64,000 bases of DNA, taken from positions 1,160,868-1,224,867 of the forward strand of contig NW_006763302.1 of assembly GCF_000218685.1 (NCBI RefSeq). Reading direction: 5' to 3'. A program made the translations under genes and the position numbers. Under the pieces are notes generated by a model. That model saw only the letters and a program-made list of their open reading frames with translations. It ran no database searches and was not told the DNA's origin. Positions 44,890-56,540 of the stretch are shown here, in pieces. This DNA comes from Serpula lacrymans var. lacrymans S7.9 (Eukaryota; Basidiomycota; Agaricomycetes; Boletales; Serpulaceae). The stretch's first letter is position 1. Each line of letters starts with the position of its first letter.

Positions 44890-45735
44890 TCAGTTGGCAA
44901 TGAGATTGCAAAGGTAGGTAGGCAACCAAACAAGGTGGAAATGGTGCATGAGAGCTGAGAGGACACCTTCAGTCCAGAAGGCACTGAAGGGAATCCAGCA
45001 ATACAAAGGGCCTGTCTTGAGAGCCCAGCACTGAGCAGTGAAGTCCATCAATGACTTTTGGGCATGCTTGACCATGTTTTTGGTGAGTGGCAGCGGGAGT
45101 GAAGGACTGAAGACTTTGCACTTGCCCTTTGCTTGAGTGGATTCTGGGAGCTGCAGTGAAGCTGGTTGGGGAAGTTTGAGTTCAGTAGGCAGTTGGCCAT
45201 ACATAGCTGCAGGTGGATGGTACGGTTCTCACAGGCTACACAGAGATGAACGCCTCGCAGTGAGGCAATCAGTGAGTGATTGATCGCCTGGATTCTGGTA
45301 AGTGTTGTTGATAGCGACCTGCAGGCAGCTGCCATTTACATGATTGCTGAAAAAGTGCACCAAGTTGGGTTCCATTTCTGGCTCACTTGCTGGTGTTGTT
45401 TGGACTGTTTGTTTACATTTGACTCATTGTGGCTTCAACATTTTTCCTTGTAGGTGCACAGTGATGTTGCTGATAACTGACACTTCTACATAGGTTATGC
45501 AGACAGCATCATCATCTGGATTTTGCCCTGCCCATCCTTTTTGCTGCACCAAGCTGCTCAACAAAGAAGGTAAACCATAATTTACTACCTTTTGGATATT
45601 CCTCCTATTAATTCCCATCCCAAAGGCTACCGTTGCAATAATGACTCAAGTACCAGGGTTGCCTTCAAATAATTGTAGGGTCTTGTGGTTGCACGCTGTG
45701 GAAGTCACTGAGTACCAAAGTCGGATAGCCATGGA
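44890..45735 (-). pseudogene. RecQ-like helicase C-terminal relic
   Basis: Near 45640-45480 the minus strand reads VAFGMGINRRNIQKVVNYGL, then LVQQKGWAGQNPDDDAVCIT, matching the last helicase motifs of RecQ-family proteins (normally QxxGRAGR, here altered to GWAGQ). Downstream pieces (45335-45048 and 45204-44890, the latter with MVKHAQKSLMDFTAQCW) are out of frame and may belong to the same gene. LTR-A at 45988 lies upstream. Low-quality relic. Confidence 0.5.
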
Positions 45736-45987
45736 TCGTTCAGCCTCTGGTAAGTGCCCAGATAAAAGGCAAAGACAGTCTGTCAAAGAAATTATGCATA
45801 CCTGTTGAATGTTTGTGGTCTGAACACAATAGAGCCAACAACCGGATGGTAGCAGGACAAATAAGAGAGGGAGAACAAGATAGGGGAGGTAAAGAGGATG
45901 AGGGAGCTGGTGATGAAGCTAGCTTTCTATCAGGCTTGACGACAGTTAGTGAGATGGGAAAAGCCGGCTCACAGAGAGATGTATCGC

Positions 45988-46708
45988 TGTCGATGATGAG
46001 AACTGTAGTTAGAAAAACCACACAAAAACAAACTAACACACAATCCTCCCAGATTCCACGGAACTTGTTTATGGGCTTTGCCTCCTAGAACAGTGGGTGC
46101 TCTGGTTGTTTGTGGGGTGGTATGTATAACAATCCTTCAAAGTCAAACCCAGAGATGTATGGGTGTGGGTTTTGAGGAGGAGGGATAGTTGGAATAAAGA
46201 AGATAGGGATAGTTGGAATAAAGAAGATAGGGGCTTTGTGGCGAGTTTGGACAAGCACTACCTTGCTAATTGTAACACAAGGTAGGTTTGAGAATGACAA
46301 GATAATGAGGTTCCTAGTGGTAGCAGGCTCCTGATGCACAGACTGTAGTGCTCAGAAGGACTCTAATTGAAAGGGATGACAATGACGTTCAAAAGTGACG
46401 AGTGACAATGACAGCAGTTAACAGTGGTAGCAGTGGGAAGTGTTATGACCACACTGGATCACAAGTAGCAGAGTAGTGAGCTTGAGATTAGAAAAGAAGT
46501 CTGGATTGGATTTTTTGTTGTTTTATGTAAAATACAGGGGTTTATATAGTAAAAAGAAAGGTAGGCTATGCACAGTATAGCTGTGCCAAAAGAATGAGAA
46601 AGAACATGAAGGAAAAAATGTATGCTGACAAATCCTGCATAGGTAGTATAGGATAAGATTGTCAAAATAAGGAAAAGAAAGGGATAGAATAATGAATGCT
46701 ATGTAAGT
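45988..46708 (-). repeat. LTR-A 3' portion
   Basis: Starts TGTCGATGATGAGAACTG and follows LTR-A for about 720 bp, to the AATGCTATGTAAGT motif. It is then replaced by LTR-C. The U3 ORF is not included. An extra copy of a short unit (GATAGTTGGAATAAAGAA) is present near 46185-46225. Confidence 0.85.
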
Positions 46709-46923
46709 TGACAAAACCGGATAAACCCAGTCTCTGCCAAAGCAGCCATTGTTCTCCATGGAGCATAGCCACCACTCCATGGAGTCACAATTGTACTCCT
46801 AGGAGTCATTATACTGTAGCAAGTAGCACCTCCAACTATAAGTAGTAGGGGGTTTAGTATAGAAATACCTCAGTCAATTCTATAGCCTCTTGGGCAGCAG
46901 CTGAGTTTCACATAGTTTTATTA
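46709..46923 (+). repeat. LTR-C, shortened copy
   Basis: Begins TGACAAAACCGGATAAACCC and ends TTTTATTA as in other LTR-C copies, but lacks the central block with the second GGTATGTTACATTACATT motif. It joins LTR-A on the left and an aspartic protease relic on the right. Confidence 0.85.
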
Positions 46924-47099
46924 GTAACAGGTGGTTGTTCTTCAGCAATCACTGGGTGCATAGCCAAATATATATATGAGAAAAATCTGGAAAAAAAGCT
47001 TGAAAACAAAAATACTTTTTTCAAGATATTTCTCCCATAACTATTTTTCTTTTCAAATGGATGGCTCTTTGCATCATCCAAATGGTGAACAGGTCCACT

Positions 47100-47612
47100 A
47101 AGATTTGACCCTAGGATTTGTGCAAAGATGCTCTGAATGGCACTTGATGGACCACCGACGAGTGTAGTGCCGGTGTCAATAGTGGAGTACGATGCTGAAC
47201 CGGTAGGAATGCTGACAGAGTTGCCCTGAACGGTCATAGCTAATAATCCATAAAGTTCAGTTTATCAAAGCAGTCAGACCCAGGTTGATGCAATGCACAG
47301 GTCATCGGTAAGATCCAGTATAAAGGGGTATTGGGGATATTCTGATAGTCAATAGTACCAGTGTACAAGCTTTGGTTGAGAGACTCTACGAGCAGAAAAA
47401 AACAAGATGAGATGTTGTTACCAAGTCTACACCACGTCACCTACCCATTGTGAATGTTCCTCCGGGTTCAAGTGCTTGAGGGTTAGTGGCATTGATGAAT
47501 CTGAGGCACAAGATATAATGAATGAAATATGATCAGCTGTCCTTGAAAAGTCGTAGTTACCGTATAAGCTGAAACACCATCAAAGGTTGGTCCCATCGAT
47601 ACACAGAAGCTT
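47100..47612 (-). pseudogene. A1 aspartic protease (polyporopepsin-like) fragment
   Basis: The minus strand carries the C-terminal half of a secreted pepsin-like protease: RFINATNPQALEPGGTFTMG, then SLYTGTIDYQNIPNTPLYWI, and after an intron (about 47300-47244) TVQGNSVSIPTGSASYSTID with the second catalytic DTGTTLVGG. The N-terminal half with the first catalytic aspartate and the last conserved stretch are missing. Similarity ends near 47110 (FAQI). Host-gene debris trapped among transposons. Confidence 0.8.
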
Positions 47613-47619
47613 TATGCAT

Positions 47620-48242
47620 CACCCAATATCTGGGCTATCCTACACTCTGTTAATGAGTGTATTCAGGTATGCCTTGAGGTCTTTCGCATGTGTCACAGAC
47701 TCATATATTGGTATATTTGAAGCCATTGCTTGTTCTTACATCTTGTGGCTAATTCAATGGCTCTTATAAGCTTTGGTAAGGTCGTCATTAATGTCAATCA
47801 TGCTGTTTCTTTCTGAAACTAGCTTCCAGGTTCTGCTGCCACCCTTTACCTTGCCAGAGAGCAGCAAAGAGGTCCAACAGACTACCAAGAGTCAACTACG
47901 AGATGGCATTTCTTGGCATTTTATGTTGCAGGTAATGTTTACTACTAGGGGTTGTCGCAAGGCGCTGACTCTGACATTGCTTGCTTACATAATACAACAC
48001 ATGTTACATTCACATTTAGTACACCTACTCCTCTTTTGTCTCCTGTTTTGCGATGTACTTAGTTATGTAAAATAACTCTTCATGTTCTTCAAAATATTTG
48101 ACTGTATGATTATTTGCAGCAAGTTGGTGGATGTCTTCAGGTAGATTTAGCATAGTTATTCATGATGATTGGCTAACTCACATATATTTTCAGTTTTGAT
48201 AGGGCACTGCATTGTTGTTGTGATGAGCGGTGGGTTAACCGT
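47620..48242. other. interval without recognisable genes
   Basis: Only short frames. No domain or repeat that I recognise; the block is bounded by the protease relic and a complete LTR-A. Confidence 0.3.
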
Positions 48243-48553
48243 TGTCATGCACCAAAATTGATTGGTAGCATGGACAGGTGTCAATAACGAAGCGAATATT
48301 CGAAAAGACTCGCCTTTGCGCCACACAGGCACAGTGCCACGTGGAATAGTAATTAATATTGCCTGTTTTGAACTTGTGGCTGATCAGCACCACCTCTATT
48401 AGGCAATCCAGTCACGCTCACCTTTGCTTTTCCATCCGGTACTTTCCGTGTTTTGGCATTTTGGCAAATTTTCGCGTCGCCACTGGCTACACATTGCATT
48501 GCGCCCTCGCTTTTGTCGTTTCCTTCACTCCCCTTCCTTTGCCTAGCCCCACC

Positions 48554-49096
48554 ATGGGCCCCTTCCTCTCCTTTTTATTCTCACCCGACGGTCGTTTCTG
48601 GATCCCCATTCTAGTCCACTTGTTCGTCACCTCCACCCTCCTCCTCCTCATATTATTTGCACCCTCACCATTTCTGATGTCACCACTTCCTATCCGCTTC
48701 CGTCGCCGATCCGTTGACTACCACGTGCCACTGCTGATATCAGCAAAGCCCCGGCGGCCGGTCCAAATAGGGCAACAGGTCCATCTTCATGACGTCGATT
48801 TGCCATCACATACTATCAAAACATCGGTCACTCGTCTTGCCTGGTTGGAGCGTGGGTGGGTAGTTTTTGAGCTGGAGAAGATTCATCCCCTTGCGTTGCC
48901 CATGTTCATTGCTGTCCCATTCACTTGGGTACACTTATCCTTTGTCCATCGTCTTCGCTACAGCTACACCTACCACACGCTGCCTGGGACTCACTTGTTC
49001 CAAATTGGAACTACTCCTCTCCCTCCCTCGTTTGATCAGGTGGTCCAACACAACCAGTCCATTGGTAAGGCCATGGAACTGTCGGATTTGGACTAG
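48554..49096 (+). CDS. LTR-A U3 ORF, 180 aa (copy 2)
   Basis: Same unknown protein as at 24209-24751: ATG in CCCACCATGG, hydrophobic start (MGPFLSFLFSPDGRF, then STLLLLILFAP), RRRSVDYHVPLLISAKPRRP, RLAWLERGWVVFELEKIHPL, a second hydrophobic patch LALPMFIAVPFTWVHLSF, and the end MELSDLD. No stop or frameshift. A poly(A)-like AATAAA follows 120 bp after the stop. One or two membrane segments are predicted by eye; no catalytic motif is evident. Confidence 0.62.
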   Translation: MGPFLSFLFSPDGRFWIPILVHLFVTSTLLLLILFAPSPFLMSPLPIRFRRRSVDYHVPLLISAKPRRPVQIGQQVHLHDVDLPSHTIKTSVTRLAWLERGWVVFELEKIHPLALPMFIAVPFTWVHLSFVHRLRYSYTYHTLPGTHLFQIGTTPLPPSFDQVVQHNQSIGKAMELSDLD

Positions 49097-49509
49097 GTGG
49101 TGGACCGGTGGCTCCAGTTTCTTTTTTTTCAGCAGAACATTCATTTGCAGTGCAATTATTTTTGATTTTTGAATCATTTTTATGGACACATATTTTTTTA
49201 GAATGGCTGACTGACAATAAAGGAACTGTGTTGATACTAATAGTGTTTTTCCTTGCCCTTTTTTTTACTGCATCTTCCCATGACATCATGATTTTCCTGC
49301 TCTCTTTTTGCTATTGGACTTTACTTTATGGCTGTACAAACCTGTAACATTACTCACAGCATTCATTGTTCTATCCCTTTCTTTCCCTTATTTTGATGAT
49401 CTCATCCTGTAGCAACTACGCAGGATTTGTCAGCGTACATTCCTTCCTTCATGTTCTTTCTCATTCTTTTTGCGCAGCTATACTGTGCATAGCCTGCTTT
49501 TCTTTTCAC

Positions 49510-49517
49510 TATATAAA
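49510..49517 (+). promoter_or_regulatory. TATA box of LTR-A
   Basis: TATATAAA in the conserved CACTATATAAACCCCTG, present in all LTR-A copies that include this region. It would start the element RNA about 30 bp downstream, putting the ORF at 48554-49096 in U3. Confidence 0.7.
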
Positions 49518-50739
49518 CCCCTGTATTTTACCTTGTAAAAACAACAAAGAACTCGATTCCAGACTTCTTCTCTAAATCTCAAGTTCACTACTCTGCTACT
49601 TGTGATCCAGTGTGGTCACAATACTTCCCACTGCTACCACTACTATCTGCTGTCATCGTCACTCGTCATTTTTGAAAGTCACTGTCATCCCTTTCGATTA
49701 GAGTCCTTCTGAGCACTACAGTTTGTGCATCAGGAGCCTGCTATCACTGGGAACCTCGTCACCTCGTCATCTTTGTCATTCTCAAACCTACCTTGTGCTA
49801 CGATTAGCAAGGTAGTGCTCGTCTATACTCATCACAAAGCCCCCATCTTCTATAAATTCAACTATCCCTCCTCCTCAAAACCCACACCCATACCTCTCTG
49901 GGTTTTACTTTGAAGGATCTTTATACGTACCACCCCACGAACAACCAGACCACTCCACTGTTCTAGGAGGCAAAGCCCATAAACAAGTTCCGTGGAATCT
50001 GGGATGATTGTGTGTTAGTTTGTTTTTGTGTGTGGTTTTCTAACAACAGTTCTTATCATCAACATCGCCTGTTTGCTTGGTGATAACCCCATGACCGTTG
50101 CCTAATTGTTTCCAGCCCATGCAGGACAAGAATACTGCACATGCAACATAAGTGGAGAGGCTGCGGATGTTGTTACGATAAGAGACAGCATCAAATATGA
50201 TGGCAAGGGTAAGAAGGAAGAGCTGAAAAAAATCTGTGTTGAAGTATTCATTTAAATAATATAAATTAGGAGGCACTTTACCTCTTTAGTGTGGATGACG
50301 TTGTAATTGTAGAACCAGTGGTTGCCATCATCATCAGTTGAAATGATGACTTGGTCTGGACTCAAACTCCACATGATCCACATAAGAGAACTGGTCTAGA
50401 CTATAATGTAGACGTCACGTTCTACAGGTCATCAGTTTTGAACAATTTGGAAAAGATGAAGGGCTGACTGCAACAAAACTCTTTACAACGACAAAACATC
50501 ATGTCTATGTTCTCAGTTCTGACAATAGAGCATATATTGCGCATATCAAATTCTTTACATTCACTAGGGAGCAAAAAAGGTCAAAACAATTACTAATTGA
50601 GGTCATTGAGAAATTACCTGAAGAATGGTGTGCATTATATGTTACTGCTGTAGAAGAAAAAAGGGGTTCACATAGTATGAATCGAAAAAGAAGTAGGAGT
50701 GTAATGGGAGAAGATGAAGAACCTCCCCATCAAATGGAC

Positions 50740-52535
50740 CATCACGGGCTTACAAAAAATTTCTGGATGTTGGGGATACAGAAAAAAGCAAGGGACATAT
50801 CCGCCAATTTATACAACAGACAAATAACGCTGCACTTAAACAAGATATATGTGCTGTATGCGGAAGATTGATGTTTGCTTATGGCTTAACAAAGATCCTA
50901 GTCTCGTCAATACCTCACAAAAGCTGCCTGTTTCCCTATTCACCACATTGTAAACAATACCAAGACTTTCACTAGCAAATGGTTTATGGATGGGTGAAGT
51001 ACCTGTTGAGCTGAGCAGGTTAACAATCACTGAGAGGAGGTTGATACCATGATATTTCTCAGTGGTACATGTCATCAAGCTTTATCCAAAAAAAATTGGT
51101 GCAAAAGATTGGGATGCCAAAGGTTTGAATAGTGGAATCAGGGAAAATGTATCGACATACTGATTGCCAACCAAGGACATTCTCAACATGGTAGCCAATC
51201 CAATCTTACCACACAGTCTTAGTGTGCTTTCGTCAACTGTTGGAGTGACAATTGTTGGGCCAAAGAATATACCTGAAAGATGCATGAATGGCCTATTCCT
51301 AGTACAAAGAAATGCTGTGCAAGATGCACTGAAGTTCCTGCAGCATAACAGCCCATTATACTCTGATATAATAATCAGTGAAGATTGCATTGCTACCAGA
51401 TAATAATGTTCCTCCAGAGCTAATGGACAATGTTCAATATTCGTCTGACATTGATCAACTTGAGATAGAACGTTCAAACTATGTACCAGACGGAAGTGAA
51501 GATAAGGATTGTCAACATTTAGCGGGGAAATAAGCTCATACCCAGTGACTTGCAGAGAATCTGAACATTTCAGGAGTTACAGATATGGAGGATGATGAAG
51601 ATGAACACAGCTCTGCCGAGCAAGGTAAGAAAATTTGCGTAGTCTCACATGGTCAGCTATTAAATTATCCCAAAGAGGCTACCATACCATTACAAACTCT
51701 AGGAGTGGTCAATGCATCTGGAAGCGACATTCAAGAAAATGGACTACTTGCTCATGCATTGGCGAATGTATCAAAAGATCTGAAAAAAGGAGGTTATTCA
51801 ATCAGAGGATTACTGTTTGTCAATGAATACCCTTGGACTGATGAGGAAGGGATGAATTATGAGGGATAAGCAGAGGATCCTAATCACATGCTTGGTACTT
51901 TCCCTTGGTTGTTTCCATATGGGCAGGGTGGCTTTGAAACGAACAAGAAAAAAAAGGTCACTTATGAACTCCATGTGCAATGGGCATTACACTATGGAGA
52001 TAAGAGGTTTCAACTGGATCATCAATTCATGTCCCGAGCATTTGGGGTTATACAGAAGAGACAAGTCTGTCGGTCTGCATGTTTACAACTTAGCAAAAAC
52101 ACATTCCATCAAAATGAAGAAGCCACATGATCATTAAACATCTCAGACTTTGCAATTGCAAGCAAAGAGGAGGGCCAAAAGAAGACCATATCAAACCCTA
52201 CCATAAGATCACTCAAAAGGCACTTATCCACCATCAGGGCTAAAGTAATGGGTACAGATGAATCCAGGATTAAACTTCAAAAACAAGTTTGGGGATTCAC
52301 CATTATGAAAAATCCACCATCAATTTGATTGAGGATAAACCCTTCTGATTCTCATAATCCTATAGCCCAGGTTTTTACAGGTGCAGAAATCAATCTAGAT
52401 GACTTCATTTCCACGGCAGGCCCTAACTTGACGGCCAGGTCACATGCTGTAGCATTGGATCCGTATGCGGCTGCTCAATTCTTTCATCTGATAGTAAAGA
52501 TTGTCATCAAAACTTTGTTAGGATTTAAAGGATAG
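50740..52535 (+). pseudogene. Helitron-like N-terminal (Rep-side) protein relic
   Basis: Scattered frames match the fungal Helitron N-terminal domain: EQGKKICVVSHGQLLNYPKE, GLLFVNEYPW, TFPWLFPYGQGGFE (about 51893), LHVQWALHYGDKRFQLDHQF, AFGVIQKRQVCRSACLQLS, SNPTIRSLKRHLSTIRAKVM and NPSDSHNPIAQVFTGAEINL. Many stops. The continuation is at 53990-54185, beyond an inverted helicase piece. Confidence 0.75.
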
Positions 52536-53290
52536 TAACGTGGATCCATTGATCAAACTTGCAGCCACGCCGGTCATTGCTGTTTTGGCTAGAAGATGTG
52601 TTGCACCTAATCTTTTGAACGTGTTGGATATTGCATTCAACATCGTTGTCTTCCCCGTGCCACCTTGCCCATTTATAACCATGAGTATTTGGTTGGTCTT
52701 CAACCCATTCAGGTAATTCTGTGTGCTGTTTGCTATTATGTCATGTGCCATACATTGGTCTACGTTCAAGTGTTGGATATGAGTATTGTGCATGCTTATG
52801 TTAATGGGGTTAGGTTGTGCAACTACTGTGGGAGTTGTTTGATTTTTGCTATTTTGAATGATTGCCATATCCTGAACATTTTCTTGTCCTTCAGGTGTCT
52901 CGTACATGGGCAATCCAAGCATTGTATTTTTCCAACCCTGCAAGTATTGTATTGTTGCTGATGTTTGTTAGAAATATTTCTAAATTGTCAACATATTTGC
53001 GCTCACAATGCTGAACTGCTTTACAAGGTGCTTTATAGACCGTCGCAGGCTTTTGTCTCTGTGAAAATCCCAATGTCTTCTGCAATGTTGATTGCACATG
53101 CTGCATACAATTGTTCCGCAGGAGTTTCTTGTTGTCTGTCTGCATCTTCTATGTCTTGTTCAGTCACAATGACTGCTTCTGTTTCCTGCTGACTTGAAGA
53201 TATATCTGCAGAAAGCTCTTTTAATATCTCTTGTAGCCCTCTATATGTTTGTATTGTCCATGAAAGTAGATAGAAAGTGCGCGCAGTTGT
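52518..53290 (-). pseudogene. Helitron/PIF1-type helicase fragment
   Basis: The minus strand holds EQLYAACAINIAEDIGIFTE near 53110-53050, then after breaks AHDIIANSTQNYLNG and the Walker A motif VINGQGGTGKTTMLNAISNT near 52665, followed by AKTAMTGVAASLINGSTL. Only the start of the helicase is present. It sits in the opposite direction inside the Helitron N-terminal relic, so it is a separate or inverted piece. Confidence 0.75.
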
Positions 53291-53989
53291 TTGACTGATA
53301 GTCGTGCGTTACTCTGTGATTATTCCTGTTGTAGGATCCAGGCAATTGTTTTAGGTGGTTTTTCTCGGTTGTTGGTCCGGTTCATCACTTGCCTTCCCCA
53401 TGCTATTTTGTGATTCTCTTTCGTGGTTGGGTGCACTCCAAATGATCGGCGCTCATGCCGCTAAATGGCGCAATGTCTGACACACCCAATCAAAATATCA
53501 TGCCAGTAAAGAGTTTGACACATTCTGTCTTGCAATACAAAGAAAACAAAAAAAAGGATTTGCAAGTCAAAAAACCGATCATCAGCACCAATTGTTGAAT
53601 GCAAATCGGTAAATGCCGGGTCCAGGTCTGCCCCAGAGGGCCATGATATTTCATTGCTCTGAGGATATGGTGTGCTCAAATTACAACAAATATGAATAAA
53701 TTTATACTATCGTTGGACAATAGGTGCAATTGGTCTGGGGAGAAGTTGAATAACCCACCAGTTGTTGAGCTTTAGACTGTCAAAACTTGACCAGTAGATA
53801 TATTTTTTAGTTTTCTAGCTGCCTATGTAGAAAAATAAGCAAGAACTTGAAGCATTGGAGTAGCGGAACAAAACCAAAAAGACGACACATGTTTTGGAAT
53901 GGTTCTGCAATTTCTGGTCACTGGGTCACAGGGGCACTCACAGACCAAATCAGGCGGAGCTTACAAGTCAAATTCTGCCAGGTCACACC

Positions 53990-54185
53990 AAGTCCTGACG
54001 CTGGTGGTATGCCACAGGATAAGCCAAAGCAAAGGAGTATTTGGTGAAAAAAACACTTTTTTAGGTACGGTGGAAGCACAAGGACGGGGAACACTTCATC
54101 CCCACATGATAATATTGTTATCAGGAGCTCCAACGTCATTGATAATGAAAGATTTGCTACAAACTACACAATTCAGAGAACACAT
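53990..54185 (+). pseudogene. Helitron N-terminal protein, continuation
   Basis: Reads LGTVEAQGRGTLHPHMIILL and then SGAPTSLIMKDLL, the motif of the Helitron-like N-terminal domain that contains the paired histidines. It is cut by LTR-A at 54186. Confidence 0.8.
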
Positions 54186-55265
54186 TGTCAATGATGAGAA
54201 CTATTGTTAGAAAAACCACACACAAAACAAACTAACACACAATCCTCCCAGATTCCACGAAACTTGTTTATGGGCTTTGCCTCCTAGAACAGTGGAGTGG
54301 TCTGGTTGTTCATGGGGTGGTACGTATAAAGATCCTTCAAAGTAAAACCCAGAGGTGTATGGGTGTGGGTTTTGAGGAGGAGGGATAGTTGGATTATAGA
54401 AGATAGGGGCTTTGTGGCGAGTATAGACAAGCACTACCTTGCTAATTGTAGCACAAGGTAGGTTTGAGAATGACAAGATGACGAGGTGACAAAGTTCCCA
54501 GTGATAGCAGGCTCCTGATGCACAGACTGTAGTGCTCAGAAGGACTCTAATCAAAAGGGATGACAATGACTTTCAAAAAGTGACGAGTGACGATGACAGC
54601 AGTTAACAGTGGTAGTAGTGGGAAATGTTGTGACCACACTGGATCACAAGTAGTAGTGAGTAGTGAACTTCAGATTAGAGAAGAAGTCTGGATTCGTGTT
54701 CTTGTTTTTTTACAAGATAAAATACAGGGGTTTATATAGTGAAAGAAAAGTAGGCTATGCACAGTATAGCTGTGTAAAAAGAATGAGAAAGAATATGAAG
54801 GAAGGAATGTACGCTGACAAATTCTGCATAGGTAGTACAGGATAAGATTGTCAAAAAAAGGACAAAAAGGGATAGAACAATGAATGCTGTGAGTAATGTC
54901 ACAGATTTGTACAGCCATAAAGTAAAGTCCAAAAGCAAAAAAAGAGCAGGAAAATCATGATGTGATGGGAAGATGCAGTAAAAAAAGGCAAGGCGGAACA
55001 CTATCAGTATCAACACAATTCCTTTATTGTCAGTCAGGCATTCTAAGAAATATGTGTCCATAAAAATGATTCAAAAATCAAAATTAATTGCACTGTAAAT
55101 GAATGTTCTGCTGAAAAAAAGAAACTAGAGCCATCGGTCCACCACCTAGTCCAAATCTGACAGTTCCATGGCCTTACCAATGGACTGGTTGTGTTGGACC
55201 ACCTGGTCAAACAAGGGAGGGAGAGGAGTAGTCCGTATTTGGAACAAGTGAGTCCCAGGCAGTGT
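54186..55265 (-). repeat. LTR-A, truncated by the next LTR-A
   Basis: Starts TGTCAATGATGAGAAC (the 3' end of the LTR) and runs to within the U3 ORF, where the complete LTR-A at 55266 begins in opposite orientation. The last part of the U3 ORF is present and altered. Confidence 0.88.
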
Positions 55266-55576
55266 TGTCATGCACCAAAGTTGATTGGTAGCAAGGACAG
55301 GTGTCAATAACGAAGCAAGTATTCAAAAAGACTCGCCTTTGCGCCACACAGGCACAGTGCCACGTGGAATAGTAATTAATATTGCCTTTTTCGAACTTGT
55401 GGCTGATCAGCATCACCTCTATTAGGCAATCCAGTCACGCTCACCTTTGCTTTTCTATTCGGTACCCTCCACGTTTCGGCATTTCAACAAATTTTTGCGT
55501 CGCCACTGGCTACACATTGCATTGCGCCCTCGCTTTTGTCGTTTCCTTCACTCCCCTTCCTTTGCCTAGCCCCACC

Positions 55577-56119
55577 ATGGGCCCCTTCCTCTCCTTTTTA
55601 TTCTCACCTGACAGTCATTTCTGGATCCCCATTCTAATTCACTTTTTTGTCACCTCCACCCTCCTCCTCCTCATCTTATTTGCACCCCTACCATTTCTGA
55701 TGTCACCACTTCCTATCCGCTTCCGTCGCCAATCCATTGACTACCACGTGCCACTGCTGATATCAGCAAAGCCCCGGCGGCCGGTCCAAATAGGGCAACA
55801 GGTCCATCTTCATGACGTCGATCTGCCATCATATACTATCAAAACATCGGTCGCTCGTCTTGCCTGGTTGGAGCGTGGGTGGGTAGTTTTTGAGCTGGAG
55901 AAGATTCATCCCCTTGCGTTGCCCATGTTCATTGCTGTCCCATTCACTTGGGTACACTTATCTTTTGTCCATCGTCTTCGCTACAGCTACACCTACCACA
56001 CGCTGCCTGGGACTCACTTGTTCCAAATTGGAACTACTCCTCTCCCTCCCTCGTTTGATCAGGTGGTCCAACACAACCAGTCTATTGGTAAAGCCATGGA
56101 ACTGTCGGATTTGGACTAG
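55577..56119 (+). CDS. LTR-A U3 ORF, 180 aa (copy 3)
   Basis: Third open copy of the unknown U3 protein. Same start context and same length to the codon as at 48554 and 24751. Differences are scattered single residues (for example SPDSHFWIPILIHFFV against SPDGRFWIPILVHLFV). It sits in the 5' LTR of an element whose own gag is broken, so the open frame is not simply a mark of an active copy. Confidence 0.62.
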   Translation: MGPFLSFLFSPDSHFWIPILIHFFVTSTLLLLILFAPLPFLMSPLPIRFRRQSIDYHVPLLISAKPRRPVQIGQQVHLHDVDLPSYTIKTSVARLAWLERGWVVFELEKIHPLALPMFIAVPFTWVHLSFVHRLRYSYTYHTLPGTHLFQIGTTPLPPSFDQVVQHNQSIGKAMELSDLD

Positions 56120-56532
56120 GTGGTGGACCGGTGGCTCCAGTTTCTTTTTTTTCAGCAGAACATTCATTTGCAGTGCAATTATTTTTGATTTTTGAATCAT
56201 TTTTATGGACACATATTTTTTTAGAATGGCTGACTGACAATAAAGGAACTGTGTTGATACTAATAGTGTTTTTCCTTGCCCTTTTTTTTACTGCATCTTC
56301 CCATGACATCATGATTTTCCTGCTCTCTTTTTGCTATTGGACTTTACTTTATGGCTGTACAAACCTGTAACATTACTCACAGCATTCATTGTTCTATCCC
56401 TTTCTTTCCCTTATTTTGATGATCTTATCCTGTAGCAACTACGCAGGATTTGTCAGCATATATTCCTTCCTTCATGTTCTTTCTCATTCTTTTTGCACAG
56501 CTATACTGTGCATTGCCTACCTTTCTTTTCAC

Positions 56533-56540
56533 TATATAAA
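56533..56540 (+). promoter_or_regulatory. TATA box of the 5' LTR-A
   Basis: TATATAAA, the same position as in the other LTR-A copies; the likely promoter for the gag-protease transcript. Confidence 0.65.

Larger units (their letters stand above)
48243..50064 (+). repeat. LTR-A, complete (1822 bp)
   Basis: Begins TGTCATGCACCAAAATTGAT and ends TTCTTATCATCAACA. It contains the U3 ORF, an AATAAA at 49216-49221 after that ORF, and a TATA box at 49510-49517. No matching target duplication is visible (CCGT left, TCGC right). No internal element region follows, so it is a solo or rearranged LTR. Confidence 0.92.

Noticed and set aside
48359..48553. Extended 245-codon version of the U3 ORF.
   Set aside because: The ATG at 48554 has a strong start context; the upstream 65 codons are open but start in a weak context, so I used the shorter form while noting that the longer frame is open in all full copies.
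52891..53145. Minus-strand frame starting MQTDNKKLLRNN.
   Set aside because: Its first half is a frameshifted reading; the helicase-like text (EQLYAACAINIAEDIGIF) is in another frame.
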